A stretch of DNA of 64,000 nt from Clostridia bacterium (GCA_017525805.1 JAFXSH010000113.1:62001-126000); one strand, 5' to 3'; positions 17,789 to 26,345 are shown, counted from the first letter of the stretch. Numbers and translations: made by a program. Notes: generated by a model not told the origin, from the sequence alone.

Positions 17789-19996
17789 ATGAAGCAGAAA
17801 ACAGCCGCCCTGATCGTCCGGCTGCGGGGATGGATTCTGGCGATTATGCTGGCCACCGCCGTCCTGTGCGCGCCCGCCATCACCAAAACCCGCATCAATT
17901 ACGATCTGACCCGGTACCTGGACGAAAACACCATGACCAAGCGGGCCTTGAAGGTGATGGAGCAGGAATTCGGCACGGGAGATCAATTGTATGTGATGTT
18001 TGAGAATCAGCCGGAGGAAGCGCTGAATAGCCTGATCGAGGAACTGAATGCCCTTCCGGAAGTGCGCATCGCCCTCCATGATCCGGCGGACGACGTGCGA
18101 GTGGTGGATGGAGTCACCTATCAGCGGGTCACCCTGACCCTGACCGGCTGCGATGCCGCCGCTCTGGTGCGGAAGCTGCGGCAGATGTACGCAGGCATTC
18201 CCTGCGCGGTGGGCGGCCAGGCGGCGGCCCTGCTGGACGTGCAGCAGAGCGTGGGGGCGGAAATCCCCGGGGTCATGGCCATCGCGGTGGCGGTGGTGCT
18301 TTTGGTGCTGCTTTTCACCTCCCACGCCTGGCTGGAACCGGTGGTGATCCTGCTGGTGCTGGCCGTTTCCATTCTCATCAATATGGGCACTAACTTCATT
18401 TTCCCGGATGTGTCCTTTATCACTTTCGCCGTCAGCGCCATTTTGCAGCTGGCCCTGTCCATCGACTACGCCATCATGCTGCTGCACGCCTACAACGGCT
18501 TTTTGGACGCGGGCATGAAGCGGGAGCAGGCCATGACCCTGGCCCTGGCCCATTCCTTCATGCCCATCTCGTCCAGCGCTTTTACTACGGCGGCGGGGCT
18601 GCTGAGCCTTTTGTTCATGAGCTTCACCATCGGCTTTGATATCGGCCTGGTGCTCAGCAAGGGCATATTGATCAGCATGCTGGGCGTGTTCCTGCTCATG
18701 CCCGCCGTGACGCTGCTCTTCGGCAGAGCTTTGAAAGCCACCCGGCACAAGCCCCTTCGTTTGGGCGGAGAGCATTTAGCGGGGCTCGTATACCGCGTCC
18801 GACGGCCTTTGGCGGTCCTGCTGGTGTTGGCGGTGGCTTTCGGCTTTTACCTGCAAAGCGGCAACTCCTACCTGTTCAGCGATTCCGGCCAATCCCGGCA
18901 GAAAACGGAAGCCTCCCGGGTGACCCAGGTGTTCGGGGAATCCAATCCCATGGTGATCCTGGTGCCCGGCGGCGAGGAGGACGCGGATTATGAGCTCCAG
19001 CGCCGGCTTGCGGAAGCGCTGCAAAGCCTGGAAATCGGAGATGAAAAAGTGATCCGGGGCCTAAACGCCATGGTGACAGACGGGCAGCAAGCCCTTGAGT
19101 ATTACACAGCCCAGGACGCGGCGAAGCTGACGGGCATGAATACGATGATGGTGAGCCTGTTTTTCCGCACCCAGGGCTTCGGTTCTTCTGTGCGGGCGGA
19201 CCGGCTGCTGGAAGCGGCGGGCAGCCTGATTTCCGGCAATGCCGAACTGGAAAAACTGCAAGAAACCCTTGCCAGCGCCAAAGCGGCTTTCAACGGCCCC
19301 CATTACGCCCGCATGCTGCTGGAGCTTTCCTTCCCCGTCAGCGACACCCGCACCCGCGCCGCCATCGACAAAATACAAGACGCGGCCCGGGCGGTATACG
19401 GAGAAGACTATTATCTGACAGGCGTGCCCATGTCCTCCTATGACATCGGCACCGCCTTTGTGGGCGATTTGATGAAGGTGAACGGCATCACCTTTATCGT
19501 CATCCTGCTGATCGTGGCCTTGTCCTTCCGGGCGCTGCCCCTGCCCCTGATCCTGGTGTTTGTGATCGAAGGGGCCATCTGGATCACCATGGGCATTTCA
19601 AGACTGCTAAACCTGCCCATTTTCTTCATGTCCTACCTGATTTGCGTATCCATCCAGATGGGCGCCACCATCGATTACGGCATCCTTTTGTCCAGCCATT
19701 ACCGGGACGCCCGGCTGTCTGGCCAGCCCGTGCGGGAAGCCCTTTCCGCCGCCATGAAAAAAGCCCTGCCCACAGTGCTCACCTCCGGGGTGATCCTGAT
19801 CACGGCAGGGTATATCATCGGCAAAATGTGCAGCGTCTACTATATCTCCGCCATCGGCCTGCTGCTGTCCCGAGGCGCGTCGGTGTCCGTGCTGCTGATC
19901 CTCACCCTGCTGCCCACTCTGCTTACGGTGTGCGACAGGGCGGTGATCCAAAGGGAAAAAAAGAAGTTCAGGTCAGAGCTGAGAGCGGAGAGTTGA
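17789..19996 (+). CDS. MMPL/RND-family transporter
   Basis: A 735-residue inner-membrane transporter with two halves, each having one TM helix, an extracytoplasmic domain and five clustered TM helices. Motif IDYAIMLLHAYN in the first half and IDYGILLSSHYRD in the second are the intramembrane Asp-containing repeats of MMPL proteins. AAAGGAAG precedes ATG 17789. No periplasmic adaptor is adjacent, as expected in a Gram-positive cell; cargo may be a lipid or drug. The last codons (ELRAES) come from a repeat arm shared with the convergent gene. Confidence 0.87.
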   Translation: MKQKTAALIVRLRGWILAIMLATAVLCAPAITKTRINYDLTRYLDENTMTKRALKVMEQEFGTGDQLYVMFENQPEEALNSLIEELNALPEVRIALHDPADDVRVVDGVTYQRVTLTLTGCDAAALVRKLRQMYAGIPCAVGGQAAALLDVQQSVGAEIPGVMAIAVAVVLLVLLFTSHAWLEPVVILLVLAVSILINMGTNFIFPDVSFITFAVSAILQLALSIDYAIMLLHAYNGFLDAGMKREQAMTLALAHSFMPISSSAFTTAAGLLSLLFMSFTIGFDIGLVLSKGILISMLGVFLLMPAVTLLFGRALKATRHKPLRLGGEHLAGLVYRVRRPLAVLLVLAVAFGFYLQSGNSYLFSDSGQSRQKTEASRVTQVFGESNPMVILVPGGEEDADYELQRRLAEALQSLEIGDEKVIRGLNAMVTDGQQALEYYTAQDAAKLTGMNTMMVSLFFRTQGFGSSVRADRLLEAAGSLISGNAELEKLQETLASAKAAFNGPHYARMLLELSFPVSDTRTRAAIDKIQDAARAVYGEDYYLTGVPMSSYDIGTAFVGDLMKVNGITFIVILLIVALSFRALPLPLILVFVIEGAIWITMGISRLLNLPIFFMSYLICVSIQMGATIDYGILLSSHYRDARLSGQPVREALSAAMKKALPTVLTSGVILITAGYIIGKMCSVYYISAIGLLLSRGASVSVLLILTLLPTLLTVCDRAVIQREKKKFRSELRAES

Positions 19997-20085
19997 GATT
20001 ATACAGCGTTTAACGCAGGGGAAGCATATTTGATCGACCGTATAAATCTCAACTCTTCACTCTCAACTCTCCACTCTCTTCATGG
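19985..20085. repeat. Inverted GAGAGTTGAGATT repeat between convergent genes
   Basis: GAGAGTTGAGATTATAC at 19985 and its inverted partner GTATAAATCTCAACTCT near 20040 flank a 40-base spacer. The right side continues as imperfect tandem copies of CTCAACTCTTCACT. Both flanking genes end inside the arms. A related copy lies at 54532-54617. Confidence 0.7.
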
Positions 20086-20891
20086 TCTCTCCGCCTAAGC
20101 TGCCAGAAAGCCACGGCGGCCGCCGCCGCCACGTTCAGGGAGTCGATCCCGGCGGCCATGGGGATTTTAACGATATGGTCGCACTGGCGGATGGTTTCCT
20201 CGGTGAGGCCCGTATCCTCCGTGCCGAGGGCGATGACCAGTTTTGGCAGGCAAGGAAGCAGAGGATCGTCCAGCGTCAGGCAGTTGTCCCGCAGGGCCAG
20301 CCCGGCGATTTGGAAACCGGCTGCTTTCAGGGGCGTCAGGTCGGCGTTTTCCAGCCTTGCCCACGGTATTTGAAAGATCGCTCCCATGCAGACCCGCACT
20401 GCCCGGCGGTGCAGCGGATCGCAGCAGGTGGGTGACAGCAGCACCGCGTCGGCCCCCAGCGCGGCGGCAGAACGGAAAATCGCGCCCACGTTGGACGGCT
20501 CCGTGATCCCCTCCAGCAGCGCCGCCCGCCGCGCACCCCGAATCACTGTTTCCAGCGGCTGGGGCGTCGGGCGGCGCATGGCGCACAGCACCCAGGAGCG
20601 CTGCAAACGGAAGCCTGTAAGTTCGGCCAGCGCGTCGTCGTCGCCCGTGTAAACGGGAACGTCCCCACAGCGCTGGATGATTTCCGCTCCTAAGCCCTCC
20701 ACAAATTTCCGGCGCATGAGCAGCGCCACAGGCTTGCAGCCCGCGTTTAGCGCGGCGTGGGTCACCTTGGGACCCTCAGCGATAAAAATGCCCTTCTCCG
20801 GTTCCTGCCTGCTACGCAGCTGCGCGTCAGTCAATTGGCTGAACAGTGCCATTTCCGGGGCGGATAAATCCTGTATTTCCACGATGGACAT
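20049..20891 (-). CDS. TrmH/SpoU-family RNA 2'-O-methyltransferase
   Basis: A 280-residue SPOUT methyltransferase for rRNA or tRNA. The C-terminal half carries the three SpoU motifs: LEGITEPSNVGAIFRSAAAL, ALGTEDTGLTEE and IPMAAGIDSLNVAAAAAV. An N-terminal substrate-binding domain (about 1-110) precedes it. The open frame extends to 21059, but GGGAGGGGG before ATG 20891 fixes the start. Its last residues (ESGELRVKS) are encoded by the repeat shared with the MMPL gene. A second family member is at 39000. Confidence 0.88.
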   Translation of the reverse strand: MSIVEIQDLSAPEMALFSQLTDAQLRSRQEPEKGIFIAEGPKVTHAALNAGCKPVALLMRRKFVEGLGAEIIQRCGDVPVYTGDDDALAELTGFRLQRSWVLCAMRRPTPQPLETVIRGARRAALLEGITEPSNVGAIFRSAAALGADAVLLSPTCCDPLHRRAVRVCMGAIFQIPWARLENADLTPLKAAGFQIAGLALRDNCLTLDDPLLPCLPKLVIALGTEDTGLTEETIRQCDHIVKIPMAAGIDSLNVAAAAAVAFWQLRRRDHEESGELRVKS

Positions 20892-21053
20892 TTGCGTCCC
20901 CCTCCCGCCGTTTTCCGGGCTTGCGCAAAGAAAACGGTGAAATGATGGTTTCATTATATCGCAAGGCGAAAGCGCGCGCAAGCAGAACAAAGGGCAAATT
21001 GCACGGATGAAAACCAGTCTACATTGTATACAAAAATTTTTCAAATTTTCCTC

Positions 21054-21082
21054 TTGCATTTTTTCCGGTTTGGGTGTAATAT
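21054..21082 (+). promoter_or_regulatory. Promoter of the tRNA-Thr gene
   Basis: TTGCAT and TAATAT are separated by 17 bases and end 21 bases upstream of the tRNA. Nothing else is evident in the 20892-21103 gap. Confidence 0.6.
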
Positions 21083-21103
21083 ATCACCGTTGCCCCGATT
21101 GAT

Positions 21104-21181
<78 letters not shown>

Positions 21182-21188
<7 letters not shown>

Positions 21189-21209
21189 GTCAGAAATGGC
21201 TGGTTTTTT
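21182..21209 (+). terminator. tRNA terminator rebuilt by the element
   Basis: AAAACCAG...CTGGTTTTTTC forms a hairpin with a T run. The left arm begins in the attachment repeat, and the right arm is element DNA. The original host version is at the right junction (32903-32929). Confidence 0.8.
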
Positions 21210-21289
21210 CATATTTTTGGACATTTTTAGGCGTTTTGATGCAGTTTCTGGTTAGGAATCGTACATCTCATCTTTTCATCCTGTCCGTT

Positions 21290-21379
21290 TTCGTCAGTAA
21301 GTTCGTCAATTGCCCTTCCCGGAAACCCTTATGACATAAGGCTTTGGAGGCATTTTCTTCGTCAATTTTTCGTCAGTTA
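21290..21379. repeat. Four TTCGTCA direct repeats, possible integrase arm sites
   Basis: TTCGTCAGTAA (21290), TTCGTCAATTG (21302), TTCGTCAATTT (21358) and TTCGTCAGTTA (21369) form two closely spaced pairs between attL and the integrase end. Short direct repeats beside the core site are typical of tyrosine-integrase arm binding. The last pair overlaps the integrase stop codon. Confidence 0.5.
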
Positions 21380-22542
21380 GCCGCCAATCCGTAACAGGAT
21401 GCGATGGCCTGGCTGGCGTCCGCAGCTCTGCTCCGGCCCTTGTCGTAGTGTTTCAGGGTTATTTGTGGCGTAGAGTGGCCCAAAGATTTCTGCACCAGCT
21501 TCAGGTCGTGGGTCATGGCAGAAATATCCGTCGCAACCGTCGTCCTGAACCGCCTTGGAGTGATGGTCTCCCCAAACTTAGTTTGATAGTTGATACGCTT
21601 GCGTAAGCCGCGAAGCTGCATGTAGCTCAGAGGCTTTTCCCCGCCGATCACGAACTCGTCCGGCTGTCCGCGTTCGGGTAAGTACGCCAGAATCTCCTGC
21701 GGGAAAACCAGATGGCGCACGCTGGACGCTGTTTTTGTGTAGGACTTGAAGTGGGGTTCATTGCGGGTCGGATGAGTGACAGTGTTCCGAACATGAATCA
21801 TGCAGGATTCTTCGTCCACATCCTCCCACTTCAATCCAAGCACTTCCTCTGGACGAAGCGGCAGGGACAGAGACAACGCGAGCCAGGCGCGATCCGTCGG
21901 CTTTACCACGTCGTTCAGATGGCTTGCCAAATATCGCATCTGCTCAATGGTGTAAGGCTCCGTTTCCTCGGCGGCAAGCCCTTTGATACGGATGGATGAC
22001 GCCTTCAGCGGGTTTTTCATGATGAATCCGTCGTCAATCGCTTTGTTGAAGATCTGGTTCAACACGTTTTTGACCTTGTCTTTCGACCCCTGCTTCATAT
22101 CGTCGCCCATAGCGTTGAATACGCGCTGCACGTCCTCCGCCGTAATATCTTCTACGTTCAAACCATTGAGAATCGGGTAAATATAATTCCTTAACTGCCG
22201 TTCATAGGTTACGGCGGTCACGCGATCGATGTTTGGCTTGGAAAACACTTCAAACCAATTGTCTGCGTAAGCTTTGAATGGATGCTTTTCCTGTGACCGT
22301 GTATCCCCCTGCGGCCCCATCGCCAGCCTCAGCAATTTGTTTGCGTATTCCTGTTCCGAATTGGCGGTAAGCCAGACCTTGGTTCCGTTTACCGTAACCT
22401 GACGGCGGATTTTGCTTGTGTTCAGTGGCATTTCTTCCTCGCTTTCCTCACGAGGCAAATATGCTGCTCGATTGTCAAGATCCTCGGATGAACAGAGCTT
22501 CTGTCCGATCCGATTCAAAGTATACCGAATCAACTTATTCAT
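21373..22542 (-). CDS. int: Tyrosine site-specific integrase
   Basis: A 389-residue phage-type integrase that would recombine the element at tRNA-Thr. An N-terminal arm-binding region is followed by a SAM-like core-binding domain (about 100-190) and the catalytic domain with Arg in SLPLRPEEVLGLKWEDV, a box II TPRRFRTT, LGHSTPQITLKHY with the His and nucleophile Tyr. Box II has Arg where HxxR usually has His, which occurs in related integrases. ATG 22542 follows GGAGG; a TTG two codons earlier is less likely. A TATTAT sequence lies just before the ribosome site, and no CGCGA box is present. Confidence 0.93.
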   Translation of the reverse strand: MNKLIRYTLNRIGQKLCSSEDLDNRAAYLPREESEEEMPLNTSKIRRQVTVNGTKVWLTANSEQEYANKLLRLAMGPQGDTRSQEKHPFKAYADNWFEVFSKPNIDRVTAVTYERQLRNYIYPILNGLNVEDITAEDVQRVFNAMGDDMKQGSKDKVKNVLNQIFNKAIDDGFIMKNPLKASSIRIKGLAAEETEPYTIEQMRYLASHLNDVVKPTDRAWLALSLSLPLRPEEVLGLKWEDVDEESCMIHVRNTVTHPTRNEPHFKSYTKTASSVRHLVFPQEILAYLPERGQPDEFVIGGEKPLSYMQLRGLRKRINYQTKFGETITPRRFRTTVATDISAMTHDLKLVQKSLGHSTPQITLKHYDKGRSRAADASQAIASCYGLAAN

Positions 22543-22579
22543 TGTCAACCTCCGAAATATAATAGTGAAGAAAACCCAA

Positions 22580-22613
22580 AAGAGAAAGCGCCCGCCGCGT
22601 GGACGAGCGCCTT
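22580..22613 (-). terminator. Terminator after holin
   Basis: On the minus strand AAGGCGC and GCGCTTT pair around a GC-rich loop and are followed by CTCTTTT. The loop lacks the AACAAG sequence found in the other element hairpins. Confidence 0.65.
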
Positions 22614-22624
22614 CCCCTCATTGA

Positions 22625-22858
22625 TTATTCTTCGTCCAGTTCCTGAACCGCAGCAGCCGCCTTGTCGTATTGCGCCTTGCTGATGCCCAGAATGACGCCC
22701 AGGAACGTGTCTACGGCGGTGATCGTACCAACCACCTGCTCCCCGTAAGGAAAGCCCCAAATGCCGGCCAGGGCAAAATAGAGCGTTCCAACAGCGGGAA
22801 GCAGGTACTGGGCGACCCATTTGAGCTGATCATACGTCTTGTTGCTAAAAACAAGCAT
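22625..22858 (-). CDS. Phage holin, Dp-1-type
   Basis: A 77-residue membrane protein that would permeabilise the membrane for endolysin release. It has the pattern SNKTYDQLKWVAQYLLPAV, then GIWGFPYGEQVVGTITAVDTFLGVILGIS, as in the Dp-1 holin family, with two TM helices. ATG 22858 has AGGAGG eight bases upstream; TTG 22864 is the alternative. It follows the 99-residue membrane protein closely, in one lysis operon. Confidence 0.88.
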   Translation of the reverse strand: MLVFSNKTYDQLKWVAQYLLPAVGTLYFALAGIWGFPYGEQVVGTITAVDTFLGVILGISKAQYDKAAAAVQELDEE

Positions 22859-22870
22859 ATCCAATCCCTC

Positions 22871-23170
22871 CTATCCTTTGATCGGCAGCCGGTCAACCTC
22901 TTGCATGATGCGTTTGGCTGAGCCGTTGCCACCCATTTTCTCGTAAGGTTTATACAGATATTCATACAGGTTTTCGTATTCGTCGCGGGTGATATATCCG
23001 CGATCGATATACTTGAGGCCGAGATATATGATTCTGTCATGGGCCAGGCCGATCAACACCTGGGTGCGAATATCCTTCTTTTCGGATCGCTTCTGAATCC
23101 AGGTCCAGAAGCCGGACGACGCAAGGACCGCGCCGATGATGGTCAACACCGTTTTCAGCCATTCGGGCAT
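22871..23170 (-). CDS. Small membrane-anchored lysis-module protein, unknown function
   Basis: A 99-residue protein with an N-terminal TM helix (TVLTIIGAVLASSGFWTWI) followed by a charged soluble part (LGLKYIDRGYITRDEYENLYEY). Similar proteins sit beside holins in Bacillota phages, so a lysis or accessory role is plausible. AGGAGG lies inside the end of the endolysin gene, ten bases before ATG 23170; an upstream TTG at 23179 is also open. Function not established. Confidence 0.75.
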   Translation of the reverse strand: MPEWLKTVLTIIGAVLASSGFWTWIQKRSEKKDIRTQVLIGLAHDRIIYLGLKYIDRGYITRDEYENLYEYLYKPYEKMGGNGSAKRIMQEVDRLPIKG

Positions 23171-23175
23171 AGCGA

Positions 23176-24546
23176 TCAACCCTCCTGCCTGCGTGTTACG
23201 GTTACTTTGGAATACTTGGGAGACACCCAGCAGATACGTTTTTCCATGCGGATCGCGTGCCAGCCGGTGATCGGAGACGTAGCCACCCAGTCATAGGTCT
23301 CGCCCTTGTGGACGTGGCCAATGCTGTCGTACTTTTGATGGTCGCCGATCCGGGCGTTCACCTTGTCGCTGGTAATGGTCACAACGGTGACAGGTTCTCC
23401 CGCTTCTTCCTTGGTTTCGGGTTCGGCGAGCTTCACTTCCGGCATGCCCCAATCGGGCCGTCCAAAGCCAGCCAGTCGGTTATAGGTCAGCTTGTACTTC
23501 TTCTGGCATACGCCGCCGCCGTTGGAAATGACGCCGTTCGCGCCGCTGGTATTGCCTTCTACCGTGTAAACGCACTCATCATCCACGGCGTACACCAGGC
23601 CGGTATGCTGGATGGATGAGCCGCCGATGCCGTCCTTCGGATAGAAGAATACCTGATCGCCGGGTTGAGGCTTATCAAACAGGCGGCCGTTCTTCTTGTA
23701 GTAGTCCCGGCTATACCGGCATCCGGCGCCGCAGTTGGCTTTGCCGGGCGTCTGGTAGGTCAGCTTGGCCGCGGCTTCCAGACCGTATGCCTGTACAAAG
23801 CACCAGTCCACAAAAACATCACACCAGGCGATGCTTTGCTTTTTGCCATTATAAAAGCCAAGCTCGTCCAAATCCCTGGCGTACTTGGTGTAATTCTTGT
23901 CCCCAGCGTTGGCGGTTTTGTCGTCAAGGCTGTTTTTATCTTTCTTTTCCAGATAGCCGATCTCGTTCAAAGCTGTCTGAACGACCTTGTTCGGGTCATA
24001 GAACATTGGAATCTCCTCCTCCTTTTCGACAGTCACCACTTTTCCGGGCGCGTCGGCGAACATGTCGAAATACTTTTGACCGTATGCGGCCCGTTTCTTC
24101 TTGACGGAATCGCTTTGATTCGCAGGCATCTCGTACTTTGTCAGAATCAAATCAGATGCCTCTTGAACAGACGTTGCGGCAAGCAGGCTGCGCATGACGG
24201 ATTTATAGCTGGACAGCTCCTTCCAAAGGAATTCCAGCTGCATTTCCAGATCGCCAATGGAACGCTGCCGCTCCCTGGCATAATTCAGCAGGTTTTGCTT
24301 TCGGGTCTTGTACGTCCACTGAGCAAGTCCATATCCGGCGGAATCACTGGCAAACTCGTCATAGACGCCGCTGTCCACGGCCTGGGTATAGCCATTGTCG
24401 GTCATGCCCAGCTTAACTTCGTACTTGTTTTCCAGATTTCTTGGGTTCAGGCCCGATTCCGCGTACAAGTTCCCCATCAGGCCGGCTGCGGAAAATACAT
24501 TTCCGGTTCGTTCCCACAGGAACCTCCAAATATAATTCTCGTTCAT
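23176..24546 (-). CDS. Endolysin: lysozyme-like, CHAP and SH3b domains
   Basis: A 456-residue murein hydrolase without a signal peptide. Residues 1-165 match the phage tail lysozyme type (NVFSAAGLMGNLYAESGLNP, with Glu, and GYGLAQWT). Residues 185-385 are a CHAP/NlpC-like cysteine amidase with Cys in AWCDVFVDW and His in IQHTGLVYAV. The end (about 395-456) is an SH3b wall-binding domain. TAAAGGAG precedes ATG 24546. With the holin downstream it forms a lysis cassette. Confidence 0.9.
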   Translation of the reverse strand: MNENYIWRFLWERTGNVFSAAGLMGNLYAESGLNPRNLENKYEVKLGMTDNGYTQAVDSGVYDEFASDSAGYGLAQWTYKTRKQNLLNYARERQRSIGDLEMQLEFLWKELSSYKSVMRSLLAATSVQEASDLILTKYEMPANQSDSVKKKRAAYGQKYFDMFADAPGKVVTVEKEEEIPMFYDPNKVVQTALNEIGYLEKKDKNSLDDKTANAGDKNYTKYARDLDELGFYNGKKQSIAWCDVFVDWCFVQAYGLEAAAKLTYQTPGKANCGAGCRYSRDYYKKNGRLFDKPQPGDQVFFYPKDGIGGSSIQHTGLVYAVDDECVYTVEGNTSGANGVISNGGGVCQKKYKLTYNRLAGFGRPDWGMPEVKLAEPETKEEAGEPVTVVTITSDKVNARIGDHQKYDSIGHVHKGETYDWVATSPITGWHAIRMEKRICWVSPKYSKVTVTRRQEG

Positions 24547-24555
24547 ACTGCTCCT

Positions 24556-24918
24556 TTACGGGGGAAGAAGATCCACTTCCGTCCCGGCATACACGATTCC
24601 TTGACCGGGAACCAATGCGCACGGGCTGTCCACAATGTCGACTGCGGCATAGACGCAATCGCAGGCGATATCCAATTGAAACAATCCTTCCCGGCTGATT
24701 GGAACGATCACAACAAAACCGCCGCCGCATCGCAAAACGAAGGATACTCTGGCGAAGAAGACATCGTCGACCAAATCAGCCCGTCCTTCCAGGGAAAAGC
24801 CGTCGTAAATGACGTATTGGATGTATGCGAACGGCTCCTCACTTTCTGTGAAACAGAGATTGCAGGCGGAACCGACAAGCAAATATAACGCCAAAAGCAG
24901 CGCGCAAAGCTTCTTCAT
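24556..24918 (-). CDS. Small exported protein of the element, unknown function
   Basis: A 120-residue protein starting MKKLCALLLALYLLVGSAC, a signal peptide with a nearly lipobox-like Cys. The mature part is beta-rich (FVVIVPISREGLFQLDIA) and has no family I recognise. AAGGAG lies nine bases before ATG 24918; a longer frame begins at 24978. It sits between the 38-residue membrane protein and the endolysin, so may be expressed with the lysis genes. Confidence 0.7.
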   Translation of the reverse strand: MKKLCALLLALYLLVGSACNLCFTESEEPFAYIQYVIYDGFSLEGRADLVDDVFFARVSFVLRCGGGFVVIVPISREGLFQLDIACDCVYAAVDIVDSPCALVPGQGIVYAGTEVDLLPP

Positions 24919-24946
24919 CTCCGAATTCTCCTTTTCAGCAAGGGTT

Positions 24947-25063
24947 TCATTTATACTTGTGCGTCCACCATATGGCAATCAGAAAGAGAATGGTTCCGAT
25001 AGCAAACATGAAACCAACGGCCATACATAAGGCGATCATGCCGTCAATATCGATCATTTTCAT
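24947..25063 (-). CDS. Tiny single-span membrane protein
   Basis: A 38-residue frame starting inside the end of the reverse transcriptase gene (20-base overlap). Most of it is one hydrophobic helix (MIALCMAVGFMFAIGTILFL) ending in a basic tail (WWTHKYK). GAAGGGGA precedes ATG 25063. Function unknown; small membrane proteins are common throughout this element. Confidence 0.6.
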   Translation of the reverse strand: MKMIDIDGMIALCMAVGFMFAIGTILFLIAIWWTHKYK

Positions 25064-26198
25064 CGGAACCGTCCCCTTCCCATAATGTGTTGTAGTAGCT
25101 GTCCATCCTTTGCAGCAGCTTTTGACTGTTGCCTTTCCCTGCATGGTTCTTCCAGGAGTCGAAACACTCGTCCACCTTTTCCCGAGTGCGCTCTCCCTTC
25201 TTCGCAAGGTTTACGAGCTTATTTAACTTCTTGCGTTCATGCTTGATGTTCGGGGAATTCAGCGTCATGATTACCTTTCCCGTATTCGTGATACGGTAAT
25301 GGAAACCGAGAAACAGAATTCCTTTGGATAAAGGCGTGATGCCGGTTTTCTTAGTGTTGAATTGACATTCCAGGCTTTTGAGCATCTGAGCGATCTTCAC
25401 TTGACACTCCAGCAGGTATTGATAGTCGTGGTGGATCAGAAGAAAATCATCCATGTACCGGATATAGAACTTGATGCGCAGAACCTCTTTCACGTAATGA
25501 TCCAACGCGTTCAGGATGCCGATACCGGCAATTTGAATCATCTGGCTGCCGGGATTGTAGCCGATCTCCTGGTCATACTGGCCATCCAGTATGGTTTCAG
25601 CCTGCTTGTATGTCCAACCGTCAATAACCTTGCGGAAGCAATCCTTTACTACCTTGTGTGACATGTTCGGGTAATAGCCTTTGATGTCGCATTTAAGCAC
25701 GTGGCCTTCTGTGCCGTACTTCCTGTAATATTTTTGCAGAAAGCATTTCAGCCTGTCCCGCGCCAAGTCCGGCCCTTTTCCCTTCTGGCAGGCCATATTG
25801 TCGTAGATAAAGCTGCGGCTGATCTTTGGATACAAAATGTTGTCGTTCAGGCTTCTTTGGAAAACACGGTCCCGGAAATGGACGCTGACGATTTCGCGTT
25901 CTTTTGGGTAGAAGACCTTGAATTTCTTTGGTTTCTTCTGCTTGTATTTTCCATTTCGAAGTTGTCTTTCGAGAATCAGGTTCTCGTCAATATTATTCAA
26001 AAAATAATACGCCGGCGTATCTTTCCAGGAAACGCCCTTGATGCATTTCCAGGTGGATTCGCTCAGCGCCTCGAAGCCTGCGACATCTTCAAAATCTCCG
26101 GAGTTTACAGGCTCACTATCTCGCTCGTGAGGTAGAGCCATCTCCGTCGTGTTGTTTCGCGTTTTCATAACGCCTGGACACTCGGCTCCTTGTGTCAT
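25044..26198 (-). CDS. Reverse transcriptase, DGR-like/prophage type
   Basis: A 384-residue RNA-directed DNA polymerase. Motifs in order: KVFYPKEREIVSVHFRDRV (finger), YDNMACQKGKG, VLKCDIKGYYPNM (catalytic Asp), NPGSQMIQIAGIGILN with SQ where group II enzymes have SP, FYIRYMDDFLLI (YMDD), then GILFLGFHYRIT and a thumb/basic end. No maturase or endonuclease domain is present, so it is not a group II intron protein. SQ resembles diversity-generating retroelement enzymes. The start is unclear: ATG 26198 lacks a good ribosome site, and ATG 26168 or 26141 are options. An AAC-rich repeat lies directly upstream. Confidence 0.88.
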   Translation of the reverse strand: MTQGAECPGVMKTRNNTTEMALPHERDSEPVNSGDFEDVAGFEALSESTWKCIKGVSWKDTPAYYFLNNIDENLILERQLRNGKYKQKKPKKFKVFYPKEREIVSVHFRDRVFQRSLNDNILYPKISRSFIYDNMACQKGKGPDLARDRLKCFLQKYYRKYGTEGHVLKCDIKGYYPNMSHKVVKDCFRKVIDGWTYKQAETILDGQYDQEIGYNPGSQMIQIAGIGILNALDHYVKEVLRIKFYIRYMDDFLLIHHDYQYLLECQVKIAQMLKSLECQFNTKKTGITPLSKGILFLGFHYRITNTGKVIMTLNSPNIKHERKKLNKLVNLAKKGERTREKVDECFDSWKNHAGKGNSQKLLQRMDSYYNTLWEGDGSDENDRY

Positions 26199-26199
26199 T

Positions 26200-26312
26200 T
26201 TGGAAAATGCGCCAAGCCTATGGCCCGGCCGTGTGATTCTCTAAGCGGCACAATCCGGGGAGAAACGATTCGCGTTGTTGGCGTTGTTGTTGTTGACGTA
26301 AAATCCAAAAGG
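26200..26312 (-). other. Candidate DGR template-repeat-like segment
   Basis: Read on the minus strand, the stretch between the upstream terminator and the reverse transcriptase contains six AAC codons within eight triplets and would encode YVNNNNANNANRFSPDCAA followed by a stop. That resembles the C-terminal ends of lectin-fold DGR targets, whose templates favour AAC. Stops in frame upstream show it is not part of a gene now. A GC-rich GGCCGGGCC palindrome follows. No matching variable repeat was seen in the window, so it may be a template acting in trans or a decayed copy. Confidence 0.45.
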
Positions 26313-26338
26313 AAAGGCGCCTTGTTATCAGCGCCTTT
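26313..26338 (-). terminator. Hairpin with AACAAG loop (after the 102-residue gene)
   Basis: AAAGGCGC pairs with GCGCCTTT around TGATAACAAG, followed by CCTTTT. Confidence 0.8.
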
Positions 26339-26345
26339 GCCTTCG

